A stretch of DNA of 64,000 bases from Scleroderma bovista (taxonomy: Eukaryota > Basidiomycota > Agaricomycetes > Boletales > Sclerodermataceae), in assembly GCA_037178675.1 (NCBI GenBank), contig JAYMGJ010000337.1, positions 1-64,000 of the forward strand. The letters run 5' to 3'. Positions within the stretch are counted from its first letter, which is position 1. Every line of letters starts with the position of its first letter. A model generated the notes under the pieces. The model was not told where the DNA came from. It worked only from the letters and a program-made list of their open reading frames with translations, and made no database searches. Of the stretch, positions 1-11,900 are shown piece after piece. A program made the translations under genes and the position numbers.

Positions 1-21
1 ACTACCACAGTCGTCACTGTA

Positions 22-1466
22 ATGGCTATCTCTGAGCCATGCGACACAGTATGGCCAGCGGACTCCGTCGAGTTCTGCCCTCACGAAGAGTCTCGAAACG
101 TGTTTGTCTGCGGTACATACAAGCTCGAACAGGACCCTAGTGCTATTTCAGATGGTAATGAAGCAGTGAATTGGGTCATTGAATCAGATGTCCTCATCTC
201 TTGCAGGTAATAAACAACGCCGAAAGGGCACTTGCCAAGTCTTCGAAGTGACATCCATGGAGACCAAATCACTGTCTGTCACTCTTTACTTCCCAAAACC
301 TTTATCTGACCCTGTTAACACAGCTCTTTACTCCAGGAGGTATCCCTACCCGCCGTCCTTGATCAGAAATGGTACCCAAATCAAAACCAGACTGAACGTC
401 AATTCAAGGCTCACCCTCACGCATAGGTGTCATAGATCACGTTCAAGGACTCCAATACTAGGCATTGCCGACTCTGAAGGAAATATAACCATTCATGAGT
501 GGCGATCACACAACGTGCCGTTTTTCTTAGACTCCAATATGAAATGGAAATGTCCTAATTCCTCTCCTTGTAGCGTTCTATTCATTGTCTGCAAAAAATA
601 TCCTTAGCTTCCGATGACACTCTATGCTTGTCATTGGACTGGTCAAACAGGCGGCACCCAACTGATCACTTTGGATCTTTAGTTGTGTCCATCTCAGATG
701 GCTCGCTTGCGCTCCTCACACCCTCCTCCGATGGCTTTCTTATATCCAGTAGATGGCATGCGCACGACTATGAACCATGGGTTTCGGCTTGGAATTATTG
801 GGAAAGCTCGGTGGTATATTCGGGTATGTTTCCCTTGTGTCGAGCACCCCCTTTTTGATGCCTGACAGGAGGGGATGATTTGAGTTTGAAAGGTTGGGAT
901 GTGCGCCAACCCCTTACGCGTCCGATATTTATCCATAAACGGTGTGTATCAAGATATCATCTGAGCTTCTGCCACAGACTTTGCGAACATCTCTACAAAT
1001 AGCTTTGATGGCGGAGTAACCAGTATACAGAGCCATCCGCATGTCGAGCACCTTATTGCTGTTGGTAGGTAGGTGATCCAGTTTCTTTATCTGCGGTGAT
1101 AACCGACGGTCGTATTTTAGCTATGACGGCACTGTCCGCCTCTTCGATACTCGCAAGCTCTCATCACCCCTTACAACGATAGATGTTGGAGGCGGTGCTT
1201 GGCGCGTCAAATGGCATCCATCGCCAGACCGCAAGAACGATCTTCTTGTTGCGTGCATGCACAGTGGTTTCAAAGTCATTGAAATCGAACAGACCGCGCA
1301 CTTAATGCAGCATGACATGCACCACGGAATCAGAAAACAATTTGATAGACATGAATCACTGGCGTATGGCGTAGACTGGTCTTTTCATCAGGAAACACGC
1401 GACGAAGAAACTTTGATTGCGAGTTGCTCGTTTTATGACCATACTTTATATCTATGGAGTGGGTAG
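22..1466 (+). CDS. DPH7: Diphthine methyltransferase-type WD40 protein (DPH7/Rrt2)
   Basis: WD40 protein of the DPH7/Rrt2/WDR85 family, which in the known pathway removes the methyl ester from methylated diphthine on elongation factor 2 before final amidation to diphthamide. The N-terminus reads CDTVWPADSVEFCPH followed by FVCGTYKLE, the usual opening of the family. Later exons give HAHDYEPWVSAWNYW..VYSG, SIQSHPHVEHLIAVGS, GGAWRVKWHP and finally GVDWSF..LIASCSFYDHTLYLW, in family order. The first intron is 155-206 (GT..AG) and its join keeps the frame. A second intron near 274-323 restores LPAVLDQKWYPN. At least three more introns follow, not resolved to the base. Only 21 bp precede the ATG, so extra upstream sequence cannot be excluded. 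The gene converges on the dysferlin-domain gene; the two stop codons are about 120 bp apart. Family assignment is firm, internal exon edges are approximate. Confidence 0.88.
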
Positions 1467-1589
1467 TTGTCCCGTCGGTCGGTATATCACGGACGCCAGG
1501 CCGGAATCTGCAAAACGTAACCGACTGCATAGGTCATATTATTATAAATACGCAAGGGCAGATTTTCGACGTAACTGGATAGCATCGAC

Positions 1590-2969
1590 CTATGTAGTAT
1601 CCGACTTGCCTTTATTAGCAGGTATCTCATTGATATCCAGGTCGATACGTTTGTCGAGTCTGCCCGTATAGCTCCAAAAGTCTACCACCGTTGCAGGAGA
1701 TAAATGCCACACTCCTGCCAACTCGTTCAATAGTGCGGCTCGCGTTAGCAGCTCGAGAAATTGTGCGCGTGATTCTGGAAAGACGAACGTTCGGAGGACA
1801 GCATCTGCCTGAATATACCGGGAAGTCTGAGAAAACTGGCTGCAGAACTAATAGTAAGTATAACCAAACGCACATGATTTTGCAGCATCGATTTCAGGTA
1901 CGGTAACGGGGGTAAATGCTCTCCATGTCTCCATGTCGAACCGGAAGGTTGGCAGTCCTGACCCTGATGCTTGACCTTACCTTTCTTGTCGCGAGCTGCG
2001 TTGAGGTTATCAAGGCGGAGCCACAGTCGCCAGAGTTCAAGTTTGCGTCCATCCGATCCGACGCGCTTCAGCAATCGACGGCAACAATCCCAGTCACTGT
2101 CAGGATCTCCCACCCACGATTTAGACGGCTCGTCATGCTCAACATCTGAACCCGGATGGACGAGCAAGAACGAACTAGTCGAGGGAAGGGTGGTCAGGTG
2201 GTCCTCCACTGAACTTGCGACAATGCCAAGGTGGTCTGAAGTCCACTTTGTGGGGCGCATCATGAGCCTGACCCATCTTCTCCGCCTAACCCACGCTCCC
2301 ATACTCAAGGGACCAATCCTCGCGCGCCAGTGTTTTTCGCGGAAAGACCAGTTGTACTCAAAGCCATCATGCTGAACTTCCCCAAGATCTGTGCGCATAT
2401 CAATCATCCAAGCCTTGGATACCCAACGCCAAGTGCCATCAGGAAGGGGATAGTCATTAAGAGACACGTTTGGGTGCCGGGAACGTTTGGAAGTCGTAGA
2501 AGGGACAGTGAATGGAAGGGGATCAGTAGGAAGGAGAGATAAACTAGAATAATAGGGTGTCGAAAAGAACGTTAAGCTAGAACCCATAAGCCTGGGACGT
2601 TTAAACGCAAACGAAGACCTACCCGCGCTGGTTTTCATATACCACAGCCCAGCGATATATAGTCGCATTGTGTGTCCCTGACAGGTCTGGAAGGTTGTCG
2701 GTTTGAATGACTATGCTCTGGGCCTCATCGGCAAGCTGGGGCAGGCTCTGGATATCATCCTTGATTTTACAGGGCCCTCTATGGGGCTTCTTGATGAAGA
2801 GTTTGGATGCCCTCAGCTTTGAGCGGAGAGAAGAAAACGCGCGAAAGCAGATCCCCTTTGTGGCCACCCGACGACGTGCGGGTTCGACGGCTGTTGGGTC
2901 GTCTGGCTGCATGGCTGCATAAGGAGGCTCGGGCTGGGTGAATGAGCTGGGACTGTCGCTGGGGTGCAT
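1590..2969 (-). CDS. Dysferlin/peroxin (DysF) domain protein, Spo73/Mug65-like
   Basis: Soluble-looking protein with a dysferlin N/C (peroxin) domain. Exon 1 (2969-2623) ends in IYRWAVVYENQRG. A 46 bp intron (2577-2622) is removed in phase and the protein continues LTFFSTPYYSSLSLLP, then WRWVSKAWMIDMRTD, a DGFEYNWSF block and WVRRRRWVR, the aromatic/arginine signature of DysF domains. The C-terminal part, after about two short introns between roughly 1830 and 2010, reads LRTFVFPESRAQFLELL and stops at 1590. No transmembrane segment is visible, unlike the peroxisomal Pex30/Pex23 proteins that share the domain. The length and lone domain resemble yeast Spo73 and S. pombe Mug65, but the precise orthologue is inferred. 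The start at 2969 is chosen because it is the ATG in the exon 1 frame. The gene is divergent from HSCB with only 104 bp between start codons. Confidence 0.75.
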
Positions 2970-3073
2970 ACTGGACGGTGGAGGACGGTGGAGGCTCGGA
3001 CATTAATATTGTGGAGCTGGTGGTTGCTACTACATAACTAGCTTATTCAGTTTGGCACAATCCGAATCCTACC
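2970..3073. promoter_or_regulatory. Short divergent promoter between dysferlin-domain gene and HSCB
   Basis: Only 104 bp separate the two ATG codons on opposite strands, so both core promoters and 5' leaders must overlap or share elements here. An A/T-richer stretch (attaatattg near 3003) lies in it, but no confident TATA or factor site was recognised. Confidence 0.55.
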
Positions 3074-3904
3074 ATGTCACAGTCACTTTCATTCTTGCGA
3101 CTGTCCAGACACTCCCTTGCTCGAATTGCTCCTCGCACTGTTTATCTGTCTCGAGCATTCGTGCGCCCGCATGACTTAACCAAACACCAGATAGTCGCCT
3201 CGCTCACGCCGACATGTCTGTCGTGTGGAGCGCAACTTCCTACCCGACTACCCGTCTGTCCGTCCTGCAACTTTATTGCGAGGGTTGACGAATCCGTCTC
3301 ATACCATGAACTGCTGGGGCTGCCGTATGATCCAAACCCTTTCAAAGTGGATACTGCTCTCCTCAAACGTCGATTCCTTGATGCCCAACGAATATGCCAC
3401 CCAGACGCGTGGGCAACCAAGAGTGAGGTACTAGTGACGACACAGGTCTTTACGCCCGTGTGAATCTGACATATTGAAGGCAAAGAAGGGGGCCGCGCTC
3501 GAGCTATCGAATGCTGTCAACGCGGCATACAAGACTCTTACGTCGCCACTCCATCGGGTAGAGTACATTTTACGCCGCAATGGAGTCGAGACGAGCGAGG
3601 AAGATCAATTAGATGACATTGAGCTTATCAGTGAGATTATGGAAACTAGGGAAGAGATCGACAATGTACAACCTGGCAGCGCCGAGCGATTGCTTGCCTT
3701 GCGAGACGAGAACAACAGTAAGTGTGCAGCGCTAGCTATGGACGCCTGTGCTAACGCTTTCCTTGGCAAGCAAAAATATCCGAGGTCGCAAGGACGATCG
3801 AGGAATTGGTTGCGATGGAGGATTGGCTGCAGACGAAGAGGGCTGCTGTTAGACTGAAGTACTTGGAGGCAATAGATGATGCTATCCGGCGACGACTTGT
3901 GTAG
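3074..3904 (+). CDS. JAC1: Mitochondrial Fe-S cluster co-chaperone HscB/Jac1
   Basis: J-domain co-chaperone that hands the Isu scaffold to the mitochondrial Hsp70 in iron-sulfur cluster assembly. Exons 3074-3427, 3480-3717 and 3771-3904 join in phase to a protein of 241 residues. The first ~35 residues are Arg/Ser/Leu-rich without acidic residues (MSQSLSFLRLSRHSLARIAP), fitting a mitochondrial presequence. A CLSCGAQL...CPSC pair follows, resembling the N-terminal zinc-binding tetracysteine of animal HSCB; yeast Jac1 lacks it. The J-domain opens with YHELLGLP and carries the diagnostic HPD (ICHPDAW). The C-terminal HscB-type domain includes LSNAVNAAYKTLTSPLHRVEYIL and a final helix ending in DDAIRRRLV. 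Both introns are about 52 bp with GT..AG ends. The helicase gene begins about 120 bp downstream on the same strand. Confidence 0.93.
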
Positions 3905-4021
3905 AATCGTAGACAATCGGAAGATGCCGACGAGTTTTTTACTGTCCCCGTGGTGTCAAGTGTCCGAGGCGTATGTTACACTTTCCATACAACCTTTGAC
4001 CCACTCCGAACGGACTCGTCG

Positions 4022-7000
4022 ATGCACCTGGCCTGGAGTTTGCGACACGCTTGTCGGGGCCCCGCCGTTGTTCAGCGACTTACAAGAGCGTATTCCCAGC
4101 AAGCCACCGCATCCGCATTGAAGGAATCTTGGCATGTAGAAAAGGCCATGCCCATGCATTCCCGCAGACCGACCAACGCAGGGGACCAAAGGCCCATGAA
4201 GGTCCCAAAGCTAGCTACAAACCAGTCTCCCTCGACATCATCTAGGGATTACTCGGACAAGTCTGGGGTGGTTTCCCCTCCCTTCACAATACCACCCGTT
4301 TCGTCGAAATCTAAAAGTCATCTTGCCCCGCTACCTCCTGGCTTTTCTCACAAATCTAGTGGGCGGAAAGGGAAGGGACAGACGCGGGAAACTTCGTTGC
4401 TTAAATCCCGATTTAAGTCGCGATACGAGTCACTGCCCGAGTTCGAAGGGCCCATGCACGACGCAGTTTACGTAGAAGCACAACATCGGACCAGTATCGG
4501 TTCTCGACCTGAGATTAAACCAGCTCTCGCCGACAACCCCAAATCACCCGTCATGAACTTTGTGCTTGCTCATTTCGGTTCTGACTATGCATTACAATTC
4601 GAGTTCAAGGAGTACTTTGACAGTAGCACTAACCGGCCAGTTGTCCGGTAGGGCGTTTTCTCGACGGTGCTATTGATATCAGTTGAGGTGCTTTCCCTAG
4701 GTGTACTGTTGTGCTAGAGACTGAGCCGCGTGTTTTGGCCATCGGTGATCACATGGAGAAGAAAGCTGCAGAGAGACTTTGTTGCCTTTCTGCACTGTAC
4801 CAACTATATGACAGCGGTCTGGTGTGTCATCTTTTTTTTATTCTCATCGAATTCTGGCTCAAACACCAGTCTTGCCGCTTTCTAGCTTGACAAACCGTCC
4901 TCCAAAGCACCGACGATGCGTCAGTCTGCGGCACCTGAACAAATAACGTTACCAGATGGCTCGGTGGTCAACTACGAACGCGCTCGTAGTTTCATGGACT
5001 ACTATTGCCGTCTCTACAATTTTGGAAAACCAGATATCGAGTATCAGCAGCAAGCCAGCAAGGGTCAAAATACTAGCTGGGAAGCGGTCATGACTGTGGG
5101 TGGTCACCGTATTGGCATGGGAATTGGGAGCAGCAAAAAGTCCGCTCTGGTTCAATGCCACTTAGACGTCACCCGATACCTCCAGAATTGCGATGCGGAA
5201 CTGTGGAGTAAGTACGTGGAAGCTGCGAAATCAGGAAAGGACCTTGGCCTTGCATCTAGGGTCCACCTTCAGATCAGCAGTGGATTGAGTGATGAAATCG
5301 AGGATCTATGCCGAGTGGTCAAGAGGAGCTCACTGTACAAGAATCGACCTGCCATTGGATCGAAATTGACCGGCTCTGACCTCCCATCTTCCCATGCCAA
5401 CACGGTCACGCGTCCCAAGCCTTCTTATCCCCTCTACTACCCCCCTCACGTTGCCAGGCAAAGATCCGAGCTGCTAAAACAACGGAGGGAGGCATATCTT
5501 ACCAATCCTTTGATGGAGAAGATACGCACCACAAGAACTACTCTCCCCATCTTTACGAAGTCTCAGGAACTTCTGCACTACATCCAGCGGAATGACGTGA
5601 CTATTTGCATGGCAGCGACAGGATCCGGAAAGACTACCCAAATCCCCCAGATCATTCTGGATGATTACATCGATCGTGGGCAAGGTGCACACTGCAATAT
5701 CGTCTGCACGCAACCCCGTCGGCTGGCGGCTCTCAGTGTTGCAGATCGTGTAGCGAAGGAGAGGGGGGAGGTCGTGGGCAGCGGTTCTATTGGATATAGC
5801 GTCCGTTTCGAATCTAAACTTCCCGAGGAACATGGGTCCATCACCTTCTGCACAATCGGAGTCTTACTTCGTCGTATGCAGTCGGCCATGACGGAAGGAG
5901 GCATCGCTGCTGCGAAACTGGACGAAATCACCCATATCATGATTGACGAAGTCCATGAACGAGATGTTGACACAGACCTTCTACTTGTCGTTCTGCGACG
6001 CCTGCTGGAAGACCGAAAGGCACGGAACATTCCTCTCAAAATTGTGCTGATGAGTGCCACTATCGACCCCACTTTGTTCAAAGAGTATTTCACCGACGAG
6101 AATGGTAACAAGGCGCCAATTATTGACATACCCGGTCGAACGTTTCCTGTCAAAAAGCTGCATCTGGAAGACTTTATTGGGGACCTCAAACGCAATCCTC
6201 GTCTGAACTGGATTTTTAGTGATGAATCCGTTTCCAAGTACCTTGCACGGGAGGAGGCGTATATGCAAGGTCATACTACATCACTGACTTCCTCTTCATC
6301 GCCGACTTCTCCGTTACAACACTTAAGTGACGACGAACTCGACATGCCTTGCCCTCTCGTAGCGGCCACGATCTGTCACGTACTCCAGCAGTCAGATTCG
6401 GGTCATGTTCTCGTCTTCTTACCTGGATGGGAGGATATCATGGCAGTACAACGTATTCTGCAAGCGGGAGGAATGCCCTTGGACCTCAGCAAATATAGCA
6501 TTCACCTCTTGCACTCGACCATACCACTTGCAGATCAACAAGTCATATTTGAGCCACCTCCGGAGGGTGTACGTCGAATAATCCTTGGAACTAACATCGC
6601 CGAGACGTCGGTGACCATCCCGGACGTTGTCTATGTAGTTGACACGGCCAAGGTCAAGGAAGTACGTTATGACCCTGATCGGCACATGTCCTCTCTTGTT
6701 TCCGCCTGGGCTGGGTCTTCTAACCTCAACCAAAGAGCTGGACGTGCTGGACGACATCGACCTGGCGAGTACTATGGCCTCTTAAGCCATGTCCGGGCTG
6801 CTACTCTAAATCCACACCAAACTGTGGAGATGAAGCGCATCGACCTCAGCAATGTCGTTATGCATGTAAAAGCACTGAACTTCCCTGACATGGAGGCCGA
6901 GGAAGTCCTTGGAGAAACGATCGAACCTCCTCATCCAGACCGCGTTGCAGCAGCTATGAAAAATTTACAAATGGTCGGAGCTTTGGATGATCGGAAGAAC

Positions 7001-8302
7001 CTGACGTCTTTGGGACGCGTGCTTCTGAAATTGCCCGTGGAAGTGCAGATGGGCCGACTCGTCTTGTATGGTGCCTTTTTCCGTTGTTTGGACCAAGCTG
7101 TCACCATTGCTGCAATTCTCACTAACCGAGATCCTTTTGTGTCTCCTATGCACCTTAAAACCGAAGCTGCGGCTGCCAAAGCAAAATGGTCCCCTGGTGA
7201 ATTTAGGTCGGACGCGTTGACGATACTGAATGCCTACAATGCCTGGCACGAGATCTACAGCACGGGTAACTATGCCCAAGCGAACAGGTTTTCTAGTGAA
7301 AACTTCCTTTCGAAACCTACACTTCTACTCGTTAGGAAAATTAAATGCCACCTCATACAATCATTGTATCAAGCTGGTGTTATCAGTGTTACCGAGGGTG
7401 GCGGTTCTTTCATTCGCGGACGCGACCCAGAAGTACCCCCCGCACTCAACGTGAATGCAAACTCCCAGCCCCTGTTGGCAGCTCTCATCGCGGTCGCGTC
7501 ACAACCGAAATATGCTGTAAGGACGGGTGACAAAACATTGCGTACCCAGCATGATAAGGTCCTCTTCCCTGCCTAACCATTCTATGTGCTATTGATACTT
7601 GGAATATAGGTTGTCTTCGTTCATCCCAGCAGCGTCAACCATCGCAAGCATATTCAGCCTGCAGTGGAGCAGGCTTTCCAAGGAGAAAAACAACTATATG
7701 CCTTTGCAGAGAAACGTCAAAACCTTACTACCGCAGGACAGACTCCGCAAACTTACCTTATTAACACGACACGTCTAGACCCCATGACTTATTTGCTTTT
7801 TGGCGCCAGCGAAATCCAAGTAACAGAACGTGGTCTGGAATGTGACGGGTGGCTTCCGATAGTGGGAAACCTGGATGTGTTGGATGATATCCAGCGCCTA
7901 AAGATGTTAATGGAGTCTTGCATGCTGCGAGTATACGAGGGCATCCTCATGGACCGATGTCGTGGTGATCGAGCAAGACGGGGGCGGAACCCCGCAAGGG
8001 AAGAGGATGAATCTGGTGATGATTGGCTGTCTCTCAATGAGGATCTCACTTTGTCGTCCAGAGAGGTCACGGACCTTGATATGATTACAAGGGACATTGT
8101 TCGTATCCTTAACCGATTCAGCAATGAGCGACTGGCTTCACAGTCGCAACCAACCTCACGGACTGCTACGCCGATGCCTTCTCCTGCTTTTTCTTCCAGC
8201 AGGCTACCCAACATCGGGTATGGCACCCCTTACGGTGTTGTATCTGCTTACAACTCACGACCTGGCACACCAAGCAGACTCTCACGAAGTTCTTATTCAT
8301 AA
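4022..8302 (+). CDS. DEAH/RHA-family RNA helicase with two dsRBD-like domains and a mitochondrial-like presequence
   Basis: Exons 4022-4647, 4701-4821, 4886-7558 and 7610-8302 join in perfect phase to a 1370-residue protein. The N-terminus (MHLAWSLRHACRG..QRLTRAYSQQ) is basic, hydroxylated and amphipathic, like a mitochondrial presequence. An in-frame ATG at 3950 is an alternative start. Two dsRBD-like segments follow: residues ~175-250 (split by introns 1 and 2) and ~275-340, the latter with SWEAVMTVGG and KKSALVQCHLD. The helicase core has ATGSGKTTQ (motif I), TQPRR (Ia), DEVHERD (II, a DEVH form), MSAT (III) and QRAGRAGR (VI). An HA2/OB-fold region completes it. Known relatives with dsRBD plus this core are DHX30, DHX36 and DHX9; two dsRBDs with a presequence most resemble DHX30, which acts on mitochondrial RNA. 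Orthology is inferred. The last ~70 residues are Ser/Pro-rich. Confidence 0.88.
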
Positions 8303-8965
8303 TAGCATCTCATGCATTGTCACCTCATCTCGCATATCCATCTCAATCGTACCTCTCACTTACTGTAATTGCCTCATTAATCTTACATTGACCAAGGTCT
8401 TGTCAAACTACTACAAGTTGGAAACATGATGAAAAATACATTTTGAAATGCCACGGAGTTGAACAAGCATACGATGGCAATGCCGCCCGGAGCAGTGTAG
8501 GATGACTAGATTCATTGGTACTTGAGTCTGTACTTAGCAGCCCATGATACAACCACCTCAGGCCACACTGCCTAACGTCCTCCACCGACTCGACGTGATC
8601 TACATAGTACTATCCCTTACACCGTTGTCGGCACCCCTACCCACTGTTAGGCACTTTGGTTTTTTACCACCCACCGCTCAACTACACACAAAATTGACTA
8701 TGTAGTACATACATAATAGAACAAGTTGCTCGCAAGACCAAGCGGATCTGTTGTAACAACGCGTTACTTTCTGTGACATTCTGTGACGGCCAACTTCATT
8801 GAAGTAGTCCCGCGTAATGCTCGCACCATCAACTGATGGCAAGTTCGCCGATCGCTACACACCAACCTTGAAGACCGCTGTGACACGATAAACTGACCGC
8901 TTGAGCTCATTCATTTACATTTACTAACCACTATCGCCAGTGTCTTTGTGTTTCATCGTGCAGCA
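8303..8965. other. Intergenic region between helicase and AP-2 alpha genes
   Basis: About 660 bp with no convincing coding potential. It should contain the helicase 3' end and the AP-2 alpha promoter. It also holds a 32 bp block (8762-8793) related to a block just inside the inverted-repeat element at 50.3-51.1 kb. Short open frames here have no recognisable protein features. Confidence 0.5.
8762..8793 (-). repeat. Dispersed repeat fragment related to the 50.3 kb element
   Basis: Read on the minus strand, these 32 bp match 50380-50411 at 30 of 32 positions by hand comparison. The shared core reads GTTGGCCRTCACARAATGTC and continues for 12 more identical bases. The sequence outside the block does not obviously match the terminal repeat of the element, so this is either a decayed end or a separate family member. 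Confidence 0.6.
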
Positions 8966-11900
8966 ATGGCAACCAATATGCGTGGTCTGACACAGGTGCG
9001 TTATGCCTCAATATCTGGATTCCTAGCTGATTTCTTGCAGTTCATCGCGGATATCCGCGGTGCCAGGGTACGCGAACTGGAGGAGAAACGAATAAACAAG
9101 GAGATGGCTAATATTCGAAAGAAGTTCAAAGGTGCGACATTTTCTCCTACTGCGCATACTTGCGGCTGGTTCATACATCTCAGACGGTAATCTCGACGGA
9201 TATCAGAAAAAGAAGTGAGCATGTCTTCAGTGCTTCCTATTCGCATTTCACAAACAATCCCAGATACGTTGCCAAGATTATCTTCACGTACATCTTGGGG
9301 TATAAGGTTGATATTGGTCACCTGGAAGCTGTTAACCTCATCTCGAGCTCAAAGTACAGCGAGAAGCAAATTGTATGCTTCCTTTAACGAATGATGAGCA
9401 GCATCTCAGCATTTGGGCAGGGATATTTGGCGGTGACTTTGTTGATGCACGAGAACTCCGACTTCCTTCGACTAGTGGTGAATTCGATACGAAAGGATCT
9501 TGACGAAAACAACGAAGTTCATAATTCCCTGGCACTGCACGCGATAGCGAATGTTGGCAGCAGTGAGATGGCGGAGGCTCTTGCAGAGGACGTACACAGG
9601 CTCCTGATTTCTCCGTAAGTCACCCTTTCGTTCTTAATGGAGCCTTTTTCTAAGTTTACTCAGAACATCCATGACGTTTGTAAAGAAAAAGGCTGCGTTG
9701 ACATTGTTGCGTCTCTATCGGAAGCGCCCCGAGGTCATACCTGCAACCGAATGGGCCTTGCGCTTGGTGTCTTTAATGGATGACCAGGACCTGGCGAGTT
9801 ACTCATAAACGATCTCTTCTCCATCACACTAATTCTACATTTAGGGCGTTGTCTTGTGTGTGACCAGTTTGGTGATGGCCCTTGCACAGGATCACCCAGA
9901 GGCATTTACTGTTTGTTATACCAAGGCTGTTGATCGATTACACCGCGTAAATCCCATCTTCCTATACTTTTTGAATAAGAATAGGCTGATGTTCAATAGA
10001 TTGTCATTGAACACGAGTACTCGGCGGCATATGCCTACTACAAAGTCCCAGCACCATGGCTACAAGTCAAACTTTTAAGACTGCTTCAGTATTATCCACC
10101 CACAGGTCCGGGTCAGCTCACTTGTATTAGTGCCAACCTCACCTCAGCTCTACAGAGGACCAGACGGTCAAAACCGCTCTCAGTGAGGTGCTTCAAACCA
10201 TCATGGCCAGCAGCGCGGAGCCCTCGAGAAATGTTCAACACAACAATGCACAGCATGCTGTCCTATTTGAAGCAATTGGCCTTGCCATTCATTTGGATAC
10301 TGGCTCACCCCTTGTGGACACGGCAGCAGTACTTCTGGCTCGTTTCATCTCTTCTAAGGAGACCAACGTACGGTATCTTGGCTTAGACACCATGGCACAT
10401 CTTGCCGCAAGGGCTGACACCCTCGATCCCTTGAAGAAGCATCAGGGTACTATTATCCTTTCCCTCCGCGACAAAGACATATCTGTTCGGAGACGCGCAC
10501 TGGATTTGCTGTACAGCATGTGTGACGTCGACAACTCAGAACTCATTGTTGGTGAACTACTACGCTACCTTAAAGTAGCGGACTACGTTTTACGTGAAGA
10601 GATGGTACTCAAGGTCGCCATTCTTACTGAAAAATATGCAAGCTCATACAAGTGGTACGTCGATACCATACTCCAACTAATCGGTGCTGCTGGCGACCAT
10701 GTCGGGGATGAAGTGTGGTATCGAGTCGTGCAGATCGTAACAAACACACAGGATCTACAAGAATATGCGGCTAGAGTGGTGTTTGAATATCTGAAAACGC
10801 CTTCCGCACATGAAAGTTTGGTTAAAGTGGGAGGTACGGATATACAGTTTATGCTTCTCTTGCGAACTGAAATTGATGTTTTGGGCTGATAGGTTACATC
10901 TTGGGCGAGTATGGGCACCTTATTGCAAATGAGCCAGGTTACAGTCCAGCCGAGCAGTTTCAAGTGCTGCATTCCAAGTCCCAGTTTTGTGTCGCTTCTA
11001 CGCGCTCCCTCTTGCTTTCGACCTACATTAAATGGGTCAATGTCTTCCCGGAAATAAAATCACAGTTGATTAACATCTTTGAACGGTACCGACACGTGCT
11101 AGATCCCGAGCTCCAACAACGTGCATGCGAATATTATGCATTGGCTTGTCGGCCAGATGATGACGAGATGCTACAGAACGCTTGTGAAGAAATGCCTCCA
11201 TTCCCCCCCAGAGTGAGTGGGCTCACGAGCAGGCTTAATCGCAAGCTGGGAGACACGGAGGACAAACGGACGTGGATACATGGGGGGAGGGAGATAAACC
11301 TCGAACAACAAATCGCCACACGCAGGCTTCCTAATGCCGCAGGATCACCTTCCAACGTCTCCGCTATACCTTCAGAAGGTCCATACTCCGATGCACTTGA
11401 CTCCCTTGCAGGCCTTGATTTGACCACGGCTAATCGGGAGCCAGATGTGGCGCCACGGTTGACTGTTGGCCCATCCATCGACAAGTGGTATAGGAAACTC
11501 ATATACAGCGCAGAGGGTGTGCTATATGAAGACGTACAGATCCAGATTGGGATCAAATCAAGGTTCCAAGGACATCTTGGACAGCTGGCCATATACTTTG
11601 GAAATAAAGTCTCGGCTCCTCTCGGCTCATTCACGTCTACCATTTTCGTCAGTGAGCCAGAGGCCCTTTCCGCCACTTTTGCAAAGATACCTGCCAATGT
11701 TCTCTCTCCTCGCACCCAAAGCCAGCAGCTCCTGCACGTGGAATGCAAGAAAGTTTTCGTTTCCCCACCCATCCTTACGGTATCTTTCCTAGCCGGTGCC
11801 CACCAGTCAACCTCGATACGCCTCCCGATCGCTGTCACCAAGTTCTTTGAAGGTGTCAAGTTTGGACAAGCCGACTTCTTCGAGAGGTGGAAACTCATCG

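Noticed and set aside
1745..2668. 307-codon minus-strand frame taken as a complete gene
   Set aside because: Its first residues are intron and wrong-frame sequence; splicing at 2577-2622 and C-terminal introns give the real DysF protein running to 1590.
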